A stretch of 64,000 bases of DNA. It comes from UBA6918 sp040754425 (GTDB taxonomy: Bacteria; Pseudomonadota; Gammaproteobacteria; Burkholderiales; Thiobacillaceae). The position numbers and the translations under genes were made by a program. Positions 17,963 through 26,604 of this stretch are shown piece by piece. A model generated the notes under the pieces. The model was not told where the DNA came from. It worked only from the letters and a program-made list of their open reading frames with translations, and did not search any database. Each line of letters begins with the position of its first letter. Position 1 is the stretch's first letter. Location of the stretch: assembly GCA_040754425.1 (NCBI GenBank), contig JBFMCR010000001.1, positions 22,707 through 86,706 on the forward strand, in the 5' to 3' direction.

Positions 17963-18691
17963 TTACCGGACCTTGCAATTGGCGTTGCGGCTCACGCCCA
18001 AGGTGCCGAGGGAAGATGAGGCCTGGAAGGCTTTCTGGATTTGCGGCGTCGGCGGAATCGGGATCGGCGGCATGCCGGCAGCGGGCATGAGGCCCCACTG
18101 GCCGGCGGCGAACACCCCGCTGCCGCCCGCATTGGATACCTGGATCGAGCCTTCGGTCACGCCGAAGAACACGCTGCCGGCCTTCACCTGCGCGGCGATT
18201 TCAGGCGGCAGGCCTTCGAGCAGTTCCGGGCAGCCGCCTTCGCAGGAAATGATGATGAACTGGGTGCCGCGAATGCCGATGGTGCCGGCCGGTGTCTTGG
18301 CCTGGTAGGCGTCGGGGTTGCCGCGCTTGCCGATGGCGCCGGAAATCGCGCGCAAACCGCCCTGCACCAGGCTGTAGGCGATGGCGTCGTTCTCGGGCTG
18401 GCTTTCCACATAGTTGTACTTGTCGAGTTTGACGCGGGTACCGGGCTTCAGCACCAGTTCGCTGCCATCGGTGAAGCGAATGTGCGCCGTGCCGCCCTTT
18501 TCCACGCTGATGGTCTCGCCCGCCTTGAGCGTGGCGCCGGGGCCGACGATCTTGCTGCCGCCGAACACCTTCTGCACGTGCACGGTACCGGTGGCGGAAA
18601 GCAGCACGCCGTCGGCTAGCGCCGCCCCGGCAAGCAGCAGGGAAAAAATCGCGAACAGCCAGGACGCCAGGAAAGAGTCATGTCGCATCAT
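17963..18691 (-). CDS. Exported FecR-domain protein of the TPS operon
   Basis: A 242-residue protein with an N-terminal signal peptide (ending ALA about residue 26) followed by a FecR domain (about 60-150) containing LKPGTRVKLDKYNY and TPAGTIGIRGTQF. No sigma-factor gene or transmembrane anti-sigma arrangement is nearby, so it is not a classical FecR regulator; such stand-alone exported FecR proteins commonly accompany surface-protein loci. A short Pro-rich stretch (PPIPIPPTPQ) precedes the C-terminus. The start at 18691 lies one base after the tpsB stop, indicating coupling; a second ATG at 18688 is equally usable. The gene sits between tpsB and tpsA. Confidence 0.82.
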   Translation of the reverse strand: MMRHDSFLASWLFAIFSLLLAGAALADGVLLSATGTVHVQKVFGGSKIVGPGATLKAGETISVEKGGTAHIRFTDGSELVLKPGTRVKLDKYNYVESQPENDAIAYSLVQGGLRAISGAIGKRGNPDAYQAKTPAGTIGIRGTQFIIISCEGGCPELLEGLPPEIAAQVKAGSVFFGVTEGSIQVSNAGGSGVFAAGQWGLMPAAGMPPIPIPPTPQIQKAFQASSSLGTLGVSRNANCKVR

Positions 18692-18692
18692 G

Positions 18693-20243
18693 TCAGAATC
18701 CCCAAACCAGGCTGGCATGAATGCGGCCCGGGTCCTCGTCGCGCACGCCGCCGCCGTCCAGGACGTAGGCAGCATCGACTTTGATCAATGCGGAATCGGC
18801 GATGCGCAGGCGCGCGCCCAGGCCGGCGCTGGCAATGGCCGTATCCGTGCCCGTCACTTCATCCGCAATCTGCGCGAAGTCGGCAAAGCCGACCAGACGC
18901 AGCGCGGCACGCTCCTGTTTCAGCACGACCGGCGTGGTGACTTCCACGCCTGCGCGCACGCCCGTCTCGCCAGCGATCTCGCGCTCCTCGAAACCGCGCA
19001 CCGATGCGGCACCGCCGATGCCGAAGTCCTCGGCGCCGGGCAGCGGCTCGCTGGTCCACTGGCCGTTCGCCGCCAGCAGCACTTCCCAGCCGCTCTTGAA
19101 ATTCAGGTTGTGGCTGATGCTGGCGCGCGCCACGTCGTAATGCTTGTCCTGGCCGCCGTTAGCGGCAATGCGCCTGACATTGCCAAGATGCGCAAGCCCG
19201 AGGTTGCGCGCATAGCTCAGGGCAAAGCGGGTCTGTGCTTCCGGCGTGAGCAGGCTGCCGCCATAGGCGATGCTCAAGGGCGTCAGCGAGTAATCGGGCG
19301 TGATGTTCTGCTCGGTTTCCACCAGACGGTAATCGAGCCCCGCGCTGAGGTTGTGCTTGTAGTCACCGAACGGCTCCAGGTTGTGCACGTAACGCATGCC
19401 CGCCGCATAACCGGCGGCCTGGTATCCCATGCTGCCGCCGGCCGCCGTGATGTTGCCCGAGACGCTGGCGTAACTGCCGGAAAGCTCGATGGCATCGCCC
19501 AATGACGGCAGCGGCACTTTCCAGTAGCCGCCCAGGATTTGCACGTCTTCGGGGTTTTCAACCGAGGTGATGGCCTGCACCGCCACCAGCTGGTCGCGGT
19601 TGAACACATTGCCATGGCTGATGCCGGCGCTCAGGCGCCAGTCGCCCCCGCTATCCTCGCTGCCGTTGTTCTCGGCACTGACGAAGCCATGCCAGGGATT
19701 GTCGTCCTTGACCGCCACCTTGGCGTCGATTTCACCGATCTGGCTGCCGGTGTTGAGCGTGACCAGGGTCTGCTTGACCATGCTTTCGTTCGCCAGCGCC
19801 AGGCTGCGGGCGAGGTCGCGCGTGTTGGGCGAGCGGCCTTCGCGCAATTCCGGCAGGGCGGCGAGAATGTTTTCGCGGTCGTGGTACCGGCCGTCCTGAA
19901 TCTCGATGCGCGCGAGCCTGGCCTCGATCACCTTGAACCGAATCACGCCGCCGGTGATTTCCTGCTCGGGTACCGTGACCTGCACCGCCCCATAGCCTGC
20001 CTGCGTGTACAAGGCCTGCAGCGCGAGGCGCGCCTGCTCGATGTCGGCAAAGCTGCGCTCGCCGCCGATAAAGGGCTCGACGCTGGCATTGGCAAGGTCG
20101 GCGGGAAGCAGGGTATTGCCGCTGATTTCAAAAGCGCGGATGGGGAAACGCGGCTCGGCCGGTTCCGGTGCGGCCGTTTCTGCTGCTGAGGCGGCGGCAA
20201 AAACGGCCATGATGGCAACGGCTACCAAAGGGCGTGTCGGCAT
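18693..20243 (-). CDS. TpsB outer-membrane transporter (ShlB/FhaC/HecB family)
   Basis: Outer-membrane secretion channel of 516 residues for the TpsA exoprotein encoded downstream. A signal peptide (about 1-20) is followed by POTRA domains (about 32-180, with FEISGNTLL at the start of the first) and a 16-strand beta-barrel ending in a terminal Phe (LVWGF), the usual BAM signal. The conserved VRGF motif of the L6 loop is present (ASVRGFEE). It heads the operon tpsB-fecR-tpsA and is divergent from the CHASE2 cyclase, with 138 bp between the two starts. Confidence 0.9.
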   Translation of the reverse strand: MPTRPLVAVAIMAVFAAASAAETAAPEPAEPRFPIRAFEISGNTLLPADLANASVEPFIGGERSFADIEQARLALQALYTQAGYGAVQVTVPEQEITGGVIRFKVIEARLARIEIQDGRYHDRENILAALPELREGRSPNTRDLARSLALANESMVKQTLVTLNTGSQIGEIDAKVAVKDDNPWHGFVSAENNGSEDSGGDWRLSAGISHGNVFNRDQLVAVQAITSVENPEDVQILGGYWKVPLPSLGDAIELSGSYASVSGNITAAGGSMGYQAAGYAAGMRYVHNLEPFGDYKHNLSAGLDYRLVETEQNITPDYSLTPLSIAYGGSLLTPEAQTRFALSYARNLGLAHLGNVRRIAANGGQDKHYDVARASISHNLNFKSGWEVLLAANGQWTSEPLPGAEDFGIGGAASVRGFEEREIAGETGVRAGVEVTTPVVLKQERAALRLVGFADFAQIADEVTGTDTAIASAGLGARLRIADSALIKVDAAYVLDGGGVRDEDPGRIHASLVWGF

Positions 20244-20381
20244 GGCTTATGCGGGGTCCGGTTATGCTTGTTCTGGCTGGCCTGGATCGGGGGAGGTCAA
20301 CCCATTCTATACAAAAGCACAAAAAGGTGTAATCTTGCATGGAAAAGCAAGAATCTGGCCGGCTTCCGTTATCATCGCCCG
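20244..20381. promoter_or_regulatory. Divergent control region between tpsB operon and CHASE2 cyclase
   Basis: This 138-bp stretch must hold the promoters for the TPS operon (leftward) and the cyclase gene (rightward). It is AT-richer than its neighbours around 20305-20345. No perfect -10/-35 pair or CRP-like palindrome was recognised by eye. Confidence 0.4.
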
Positions 20382-22502
20382 ATGAGCTTTTCAGCCATAT
20401 TCCGCCGCCTCGGCCTGGGCGCCCTGCTGCCCTTGGCAGCCATTGCCGCAGGCATGGCGGTCTACCAGGCCGACCCCGCACCGGTCGAGGAACTGCGCAA
20501 CGCGATTTTCGACCAGTACCAGCGCATTTCTCCGCGCATCTACCATGATGCGCCGGTGAGGGTGGCGGACATCGATGACGAAAGCCTGGCGCGCCTGGGC
20601 CAGTGGCCGTGGCCGCGCACCCAGCTTGCGGCTTTGGTGGAAAAACTGCGACAAAATGGTGCAGCCGCCGTGGTGTTCGACGTCACTTTCCCCGAACCGG
20701 ACCGCACTTCGCCGCAATCCATGCGCGCCATCTGGAAGCCCACGCCGGCGCTGGAAGCCCAACTTTCCCGCCTGCCGGATCACGATGCCGTGTTCGCGCA
20801 GGCTATTTCCCGAAGCAACGTGGTGCTGGCCTTTGCGCTCACCGACAAGGCCTCGACCGCCCCGCTGGTCGCTCGCCGCTATGCCGTGCGCGAAGAAGGC
20901 GGCATCCCGCTGCCCTACCTGCGCCATTTCGCCGGCAGCGTGGCTTCGCTGCCCATTCTGCAAAAGGCGGCGGCGGGAAACGGCGCCTTCACTTTCGTCT
21001 CCGACGGCGACGGCATCGTGCGGCGCGTGCCTCTGCTCATGAATCTGGATGGCAGGCTGGTGCCTTCGCTCACGGCCGAGGCGCTGCGCGTCGCCCAGCA
21101 TGCCGACACCTACGTGATCAACACCCTCGCCATCGATGGCGGCGGCGTGCAGAGCGTGCAGATCGGCGACTTTCTCATCCCCACGACGCCGGACGGCGAG
21201 ATGTGGCTGCACTACACCGAGGAAGTGCCACAGCGCACCCTGCCGGTATGGAAAATCCTCGCCGACGAAATTCCACGCGAGGAAATCGAGGACCGCATCG
21301 TACTAATCGGCACCTCGGCCCAGGGACTGAACGATCTGCGTTTCAGTCCCATGGGCGACTTCCCCGGCGTGGAGGCACACGCCCACGCGCTGGAGCAAAT
21401 CATCGGCGGCGAATTCCTGCACCGTCCGGACTGGGCCACTGGCCTCGAAATCATCGTGCTGGTCGCCGGAGGCCTGCTGATCGGCATGATCGCCCTGCAC
21501 ACGCCGGCGCTGGTGTCGGCACTGTCCTTGCTGCTGATGCTGGGCGGACTGGCCTGGGGCGGCTGGCACCTGTTCACGGCCGAACACTTGTTGCTCGACA
21601 CCGCGGTGCCGGGCATGACCGTGCTGCTGTCCTTCACGCTCTCCAGCGTGTACCGGCATGTATCCGCCGAGCTACGCCAGCGCTGGGTCAAGCGCGCGTT
21701 TTCGCGCTATGTTTCGCCCAACCTCGTGGCCTACCTGGTCGACCATCCGGACAGCCTGCACCTGGGCGGGCGCCGACAGGAATGCAGCTTCATCTTCACC
21801 GACCTGGCCGGCTTCACCAACCTGATGGAAAAGATCGACCCCACCCAGGCGGTCGACCTGCTCAACCGCTATCTGGATGAAATGATCGCCATCGCCTTCA
21901 AGCACGACGGCACCCTCGACCGCATCGTCGGCGACGCCGTGGCGGTGATTTTTTCCGCGCCCATCGAACAGCCCGACCACCGCGCCCGCGCCTTCCGCTG
22001 CGCCCTGGAAATGAAGGCATTTTCCAACCGCTACATGGCCGAGGCCAACGCACGCGGGTTTGCCTTCGGCATGACCCGCATCGGCGTGCATTCGGGCGAA
22101 GTGACGGTGGGCAACTTTGGCGGCTCGACCATTTTCGACTACCGCGCGCTGGGCGACCCCATCAACACCGCCTCGCGCCTGGAAAGCGTGAACAAGCAGC
22201 TGGGCACGCAAATGTGCGTATCCGCCGCCACGCTTTCGGGCTGCCCCGACGCCATCGCGCGGCCGGTGGGCAAGCTGGTGCTGAAAGGCAAGAGCGAGCC
22301 GCTCATGGTGTACGAGCCGGTGGAGAAACCCGACCCCGAATACGAAGCCGCCTACAAGCTGCTGGCGGCACAAAGCCCCGATGCACAGGCTGCACTCGAA
22401 GCCCTGGCCCAGGCCCGCCCCGACGACCCCTTGCCCAAATTTCACCTGGCGCGCTTTGCCAACGGCCAGAAGGGTGAAGTCATCGTGTTCACGCAAAAAT
22501 AA
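20382..22502 (+). CDS. CHASE2-domain class III adenylate/guanylate cyclase
   Basis: Membrane-bound cyclase of 706 residues. An N-terminal hydrophobic helix is followed by a periplasmic CHASE2 sensor (about 35-335), two to three transmembrane segments (about 350-430) and a class III catalytic domain (about 460-645). Metal-binding aspartates lie in FTDLAGFT and VGDAVAV, and the transition-state Asn and Arg in INTASRLE. Residues at the usual substrate-selecting positions are atypical (Arg in LDRIVGD, Arg in DYRALGD), so cAMP versus cGMP cannot be assigned. ATG at 20382 was chosen over an upstream extension. It is divergent from the TPS operon and converges, stop to stop, with the cNMP/EAL gene. 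Confidence 0.88.
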   Translation: MSFSAIFRRLGLGALLPLAAIAAGMAVYQADPAPVEELRNAIFDQYQRISPRIYHDAPVRVADIDDESLARLGQWPWPRTQLAALVEKLRQNGAAAVVFDVTFPEPDRTSPQSMRAIWKPTPALEAQLSRLPDHDAVFAQAISRSNVVLAFALTDKASTAPLVARRYAVREEGGIPLPYLRHFAGSVASLPILQKAAAGNGAFTFVSDGDGIVRRVPLLMNLDGRLVPSLTAEALRVAQHADTYVINTLAIDGGGVQSVQIGDFLIPTTPDGEMWLHYTEEVPQRTLPVWKILADEIPREEIEDRIVLIGTSAQGLNDLRFSPMGDFPGVEAHAHALEQIIGGEFLHRPDWATGLEIIVLVAGGLLIGMIALHTPALVSALSLLLMLGGLAWGGWHLFTAEHLLLDTAVPGMTVLLSFTLSSVYRHVSAELRQRWVKRAFSRYVSPNLVAYLVDHPDSLHLGGRRQECSFIFTDLAGFTNLMEKIDPTQAVDLLNRYLDEMIAIAFKHDGTLDRIVGDAVAVIFSAPIEQPDHRARAFRCALEMKAFSNRYMAEANARGFAFGMTRIGVHSGEVTVGNFGGSTIFDYRALGDPINTASRLESVNKQLGTQMCVSAATLSGCPDAIARPVGKLVLKGKSEPLMVYEPVEKPDPEYEAAYKLLAAQSPDAQAALEALAQARPDDPLPKFHLARFANGQKGEVIVFTQK

Positions 22503-23711
22503 TCAGCTTCCGCCGCCGCGCTGTGCAATGTAGTCGAGCGCATCGGCCTGGCTGAGCGGGCGCGCATACAGATAGCCTTGGCCATATTTGCAGCCGAGCT
22601 GTTTCAGCGCCGCCTCGTCTGCCGCTTCCTCGATTCCTTCGGCGATGCTGTCCATGCCCAGCTCATGGGCAAGCGCGGCGATGGCGCGGGCGATGCGATG
22701 GCCGTTGGCCTTTGTGCGCATGGCGCGCACGAAGGACTGGTCGATCTTGAGGTTGTCGAGCGGCATGCGCTCCAGATAGCTCAACGAGGAATAGCCGGTG
22801 CCGAAGTCGTCGATGGCGAGCAACATGCCCTGTTGCTTCAAGCGCCGCATGGCCTCGATGGCCATGTCGTCATTGTCCATCATCATGCTTTCGGTGATTT
22901 CGAGCTTGATCCGTTTGGTGTCGACGCCGGAATCGCGGATCACCGCCATGACGGTTTCCAGCTCCTCGGCATCGAGCAGCTGGCGCGCAGAAAGATTGAT
23001 GCTCATGAACAGCGGAATGCGCCCGGGATGATGGCGGTCCATGGCTTGCTGCAGCAGTCGTTGGCCGCGCAGCGCTTCGCCCAGAGTCCAGCGGCCGAGC
23101 GGCAGGATGAGGCCGGTGTTTTCCGCCAGCGCGATGAACTCGGCCGGATTGACCAGGCTGCCGTCCTGTCTTCGCCAACGCACCAGCGCTTCGAAGCCCG
23201 CCAGGCTGCCGTCGGCAAGATGCACTACCGGCTGGTAATGCACGCGAAACTCTTCGCGCTCGATGGCCTCGCTCATGTCCTGGGAGGCGCGGATGTTGCG
23301 CACGGCGTAATCGTGCAAGGCGGACAAATGGGCAGCCACGGCCTCATCCGCATGGCCTCTGCCCGTATTGCTGGCGCGAAAACGGCTCACTACCAGGCCC
23401 AGCAGATGCGCCAGCAGAGGGTCTGAATGCTTGAGCTTGTCGAAAAACAGCTGGCTGTTGATGGCGATCAGCGTGGTCGGCTCGGCCGCCACCGCGGAGG
23501 CGGTGCGCGGCAGATTGTCCACCAGCGCGATCTCGCCGAAAATCTCGCCGGCATCGAGCGCGCGCACCAGGCTCTCCTGCCCCTTGCCGTCGGCGCGGAT
23601 GATGTTCACCCGCCCGCTTTCGATCAGATAGGCATCGCGTCCGGCATCGCCTTCGCGAAAGATGACAGCGCCGGTTTGATAGCTCTCGCGACGCCAAGGC
23701 ACAGCAGCCAT
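22503..23711 (-). CDS. Cyclic-nucleotide-binding and EAL (c-di-GMP phosphodiesterase) protein
   Basis: A 402-residue cytosolic protein joining two second-messenger systems. The N-terminal cNMP-binding domain (about 1-130) has a canonical cassette FGEIALVDNLPRTASA. The C-terminal EAL domain (about 150-395) retains catalytic features: FEALVRW, MSINLSARQL, LEITES, DDFGTG, LKIDQSFV and AEGIEE, so it should hydrolyse c-di-GMP. No transmembrane segment is seen. The start at 23711 has a good AGGAGAA ribosome-binding site; longer in-frame extensions run through a dispersed repeat and are not believable. It ends directly against the cyclase stop, with no intergenic base. Control of c-di-GMP breakdown by cAMP or cGMP is inference from the fusion. 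Confidence 0.88.
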   Translation of the reverse strand: MAAVPWRRESYQTGAVIFREGDAGRDAYLIESGRVNIIRADGKGQESLVRALDAGEIFGEIALVDNLPRTASAVAAEPTTLIAINSQLFFDKLKHSDPLLAHLLGLVVSRFRASNTGRGHADEAVAAHLSALHDYAVRNIRASQDMSEAIEREEFRVHYQPVVHLADGSLAGFEALVRWRRQDGSLVNPAEFIALAENTGLILPLGRWTLGEALRGQRLLQQAMDRHHPGRIPLFMSINLSARQLLDAEELETVMAVIRDSGVDTKRIKLEITESMMMDNDDMAIEAMRRLKQQGMLLAIDDFGTGYSSLSYLERMPLDNLKIDQSFVRAMRTKANGHRIARAIAALAHELGMDSIAEGIEEAADEAALKQLGCKYGQGYLYARPLSQADALDYIAQRGGGS

Positions 23712-23783
23712 ATGCAGTTCTCCTGCTCGTTCATCCGCGCACACCGGGTTGACGCGAAACGACGCGAAGCGTTTCCCCGTCTT

Positions 23784-23802
23784 CCTCTCCCGCGGGGAGA
23801 GG
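23784..23802. repeat. Short GC-rich palindromic repeat
   Basis: CCTCTCCC and GGGAGAGG pair around a 3-nt GCG loop in the 191-bp gap between ilvD and the cNMP/EAL gene. A partial copy of the right arm (GGGGAGAGGG) follows at about 23806. This 'ctctcccgcggggagag' type of sequence is a familiar dispersed intergenic element in proteobacteria. There is no T tract, so it is probably not a strong terminator. Confidence 0.55.
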
Positions 23803-23902
23803 GCCGGGGAGAGGGAACGGACACGGCGGCGCGCTGCGTTCTTGATTCGGGTTGGCGCAGCCGCCATGTCCGTCAGACCGCCCCAGCCGGCCGGCGAAAA
23901 CC

Positions 23903-25759
23903 TCAGTCCTTTCTTTCCACCTGCGTCACGTCGCGCACCGCGCCGAAAGCTGCGCTCGTGGTCATGGCCGCATACGCGCGCAAGGCCGCGGACACCGTGC
24001 GCTCGCGTTTCACCGGTTTCCACGCGTCTTTGCCCCTGGCTTCCATTTCCCCTCGGCGCCGTGCGATTTCGGCCTCGTGCACCACCAGGTTGATGGCGCG
24101 CCTGGGGATGTCGATCTCGATGCGGTCGCCTTCCTCTACCAGGCCGATCAGTCCGCCTTCGGCCGCTTCCGGCGAGACGTGGCCGATGGAAAGACCCGAG
24201 GTGCCGCCGGAGAAGCGCCCGTCGGTGATGAGCGCGCAGGCTTTGCCAAGGCCCTTGGACTTGAGGTAGGAAGTCGGATACAGCATTTCCTGCATGCCGG
24301 GGCCGCCTCTGGGTCCTTCGTAGCGGATGACGACGACATCACCTTCCTTAATCTGGTCGCCGAGGATGGCCTCCACCGCCTCCTCCTGCGATTCGAAAAT
24401 GCGCGCCGGGCCGGAGAACTTCCAGATGCTTTCGTCCACGCCCGCGGTCTTGACGATGCAGCCGTGCTCGGCGAGGTTGCCATAAAGGACAGCGAGGCCG
24501 CCTTCCTTGGAATAGGCATGTTCGATGTCGCGGATGCAGCCGTTGGCGCGGTCCAGATCGAGCTCCTGCCAGCGCTTGTCCTGGGAAAACGCCACCTGCG
24601 TGGGCACGTTGCCGGGCGCGGCCTTGTAGTAATGCTTCACGTCCGCGCTCTTGCTGCGACGGATGTCGAATTTCTCGATCTGTTCGCCCATGGACTTGCT
24701 GAGCACGGTAGGCACGTTGCGGTGGATGAGGCCGCCGCGGTCGAGTTCGCCCAGAAGCGCCATCACGCCGCCGGCGCGGTGCACGTCTTCCATGTGGTAT
24801 TGCTGGGTGGCGGGTGCCACCTTGGAAAGATTGGGCACCTTGCGGCTCATGCGGTCGATGTCGGCCATGGTGAAGTTGACCCCCGCTTCGTGCGCCGCGG
24901 CAAGCAGATGCAGCACGGTGTTGGTCGAGCCGCCCATGGCGATATCGAGCGCGATGGCGTTCTCAAAAGCCTCAAACGTGGCGATGTTGCGCGGCAGCAC
25001 CGAGGCGTCGTTCTTCTCGTAATAACGCTTGGCCAGCTTCACAATCAGGCGGCCGGCGGCGAGGAACAAATTCTTGCGCTCGGCGTGGGTGGCCAGCACC
25101 GAGCCGTTGCCGGGCAGGGAAAGCCCCAGCGCCTCGGTCAGGCAGTTCATGGAATTGGCGGTGAACATGCCCGAGCAGGAACCGCAGGTGGGGCAGGCGG
25201 AGCGCTCCATCTCCATCACTTCGTCATCGCTGCAATGCGAGTCGGCGGCCGAAACCATGGCATCGACCAGGTCGAGGTGGATGACCTTGCCGTGGATCAC
25301 CGCCTTGCCGGATTCCATCGGCCCGCCCGACACGAAAACAGTCGGGATGTTGAGGCGCAGCGCCGCCATCAGCATGCCGGGGGTGATCTTGTCGCAGTTG
25401 GAAATGCACACCAGCGCATCGGCGCAGTGCGCGTTGACCATGTATTCCACGCTGTCGGCGATGAGGTCGCGCGAAGGCAGCGAGTACAGCATGCCGCCGT
25501 GGCCCATGGCGATGCCGTCATCCACGGCGATGGTATTGAATTCCTTGGCCACGCCGCCAAAGGCCTCGATCTCGCGCGCCACCAGCTGGCCCAGGTCCTT
25601 CAGGTGCACGTGGCCGGGCACGAACTGGGTGAAGGAGTTGGCGATGGCGATGATGGGTTTGGAAAAATCCTCGTCCTTCATGCCGGTGGCGCGCCACAGG
25701 GCGCGTGCGCCGGCCATGTTGCGGCCGTGGGTGGTGGTGCGGGATCGGTATTCGGGCAT
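23903..25759 (-). CDS. ilvD: Dihydroxy-acid dehydratase
   Basis: Fe-S enzyme that dehydrates 2,3-dihydroxy-isovalerate and 2,3-dihydroxy-3-methylvalerate, the third step of valine and isoleucine synthesis and a source of pantothenate. The 618-residue protein starts with the highly conserved YRSRTTTHGRNMAGARALWR. It carries the signatures CDKITPGMLMAALRLNIP, CGSCSGMFTANSMNCL, and near the end GPRGGPGMQEML and DGRFSGGTSG. Cysteines for the cluster are present. ATG at 25759 matches the E. coli enzyme start; an upstream ATG at 25768 adds three residues. It is divergent from lgt, with 56 bp between starts, and not linked to other ilv genes here. Confidence 0.96.
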   Translation of the reverse strand: MPEYRSRTTTHGRNMAGARALWRATGMKDEDFSKPIIAIANSFTQFVPGHVHLKDLGQLVAREIEAFGGVAKEFNTIAVDDGIAMGHGGMLYSLPSRDLIADSVEYMVNAHCADALVCISNCDKITPGMLMAALRLNIPTVFVSGGPMESGKAVIHGKVIHLDLVDAMVSAADSHCSDDEVMEMERSACPTCGSCSGMFTANSMNCLTEALGLSLPGNGSVLATHAERKNLFLAAGRLIVKLAKRYYEKNDASVLPRNIATFEAFENAIALDIAMGGSTNTVLHLLAAAHEAGVNFTMADIDRMSRKVPNLSKVAPATQQYHMEDVHRAGGVMALLGELDRGGLIHRNVPTVLSKSMGEQIEKFDIRRSKSADVKHYYKAAPGNVPTQVAFSQDKRWQELDLDRANGCIRDIEHAYSKEGGLAVLYGNLAEHGCIVKTAGVDESIWKFSGPARIFESQEEAVEAILGDQIKEGDVVVIRYEGPRGGPGMQEMLYPTSYLKSKGLGKACALITDGRFSGGTSGLSIGHVSPEAAEGGLIGLVEEGDRIEIDIPRRAINLVVHEAEIARRRGEMEARGKDAWKPVKRERTVSAALRAYAAMTTSAAFGAVRDVTQVERKD

Positions 25760-25778
25760 GGCTGTCATCCGGCAAAGC

Positions 25779-25784
25779 TATAAT
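25779..25784 (+). promoter_or_regulatory. -10 box (TATAAT) upstream of lgt
   Basis: A perfect TATAAT lies 32 bp before the lgt ATG in the short gap between ilvD and lgt. No good -35 is seen at the usual distance, so activity is inferred from the -10 alone. Confidence 0.4.
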
Positions 25785-25815
25785 CAAACGCTCATTTTAC
25801 TCCCTCGCGCCCGCC

Positions 25816-26604
25816 ATGCTGGTACACCCGCAATTCGACCCCGTCGCCTTCTCGCTTGGGCCCCTCAAGGTGCACTGGTACGGCCTCATGTATCTGCTCG
25901 CCTTCCTGCAGTTCTGGTGGCTGGGGAAAAAACGCCTCGCCGCGCGGCCGGAACTGGGCATGACCGAAAAGGGCCTCGACGACCTCATGTTCTACGGGGT
26001 GCTGGGCGTGGTGGTCGGCGGGCGTCTGGGCCAGGTGCTGTTCTACGAGCCGGACTATTATTTTTCCCATCCGGCCGAAATCATCGCCGTGTGGAAAGGC
26101 GGCATGAGCTTCCACGGCGGACTCATCGGCGTGCTCGCCGCCGTCACGCTGTGGACGAAAAAACACCGGGTGGCGTGGCTTTCCGTCACCGACTACATCG
26201 CGCCGCTGGTGCCTTTGGGACTCGCCTTCGGCCGCATCGGCAACTTCATCAACGGCGAACTGTGGGGACGTGCGGCAGACCCCGACCTGCCCTGGGCCAT
26301 GGTGTTTCCGCAGGCCGGCGACGATCTCGCGCGCCATCCCTCGCAGATCTACCAGGCGCTGGGCGAGGGCCTGCTGCTCTTCGTCATCCTCTGGCTCTTT
26401 GCGCGCAGGGCCCGGCCGACGGGCGCGGTATCCGGCGCCTTCCTCGTCGGCTACGGCGTGCTGCGCTCGGCTGCCGAATATTTCCGCGAGCCGGACGCCG
26501 GCATCTTCGGCCTGTCCTACACCGTCAGCATGGGCCAGTGGCTCAGCCTGCCCATGATCGCGATCGGCGTCTACCTGCTGGCAAGGGCCTACCGGAAGAT
26601 TTGA
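25816..26604 (+). CDS. lgt: Prolipoprotein diacylglyceryl transferase
   Basis: Inner-membrane enzyme that transfers diacylglycerol from phosphatidylglycerol to the lipobox cysteine of prolipoproteins, the first step of lipoprotein maturation. At 262 residues with about seven hydrophobic segments it is slightly shorter than E. coli Lgt. Family signatures are visible: VHWYGLMY near the N-terminus, the Lgt signature GGRLGQVLFYEPDYYF, and GLAFGRIGNFINGELWGR. It includes the HGGLIG loop with catalytic His (MSFHGGLIG). The stop codon shares one base with the ATG of the following VanZ-like gene. Confidence 0.96.
   Translation: MLVHPQFDPVAFSLGPLKVHWYGLMYLLAFLQFWWLGKKRLAARPELGMTEKGLDDLMFYGVLGVVVGGRLGQVLFYEPDYYFSHPAEIIAVWKGGMSFHGGLIGVLAAVTLWTKKHRVAWLSVTDYIAPLVPLGLAFGRIGNFINGELWGRAADPDLPWAMVFPQAGDDLARHPSQIYQALGEGLLLFVILWLFARRARPTGAVSGAFLVGYGVLRSAAEYFREPDAGIFGLSYTVSMGQWLSLPMIAIGVYLLARAYRKI

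Noticed and set aside
23712..24023. N-terminal extension of the cNMP/EAL protein
   Set aside because: The extra 104 codons run through a dispersed repeat and into ilvD; the ATG at 23711 has a good ribosome-binding site and fits the domain start.
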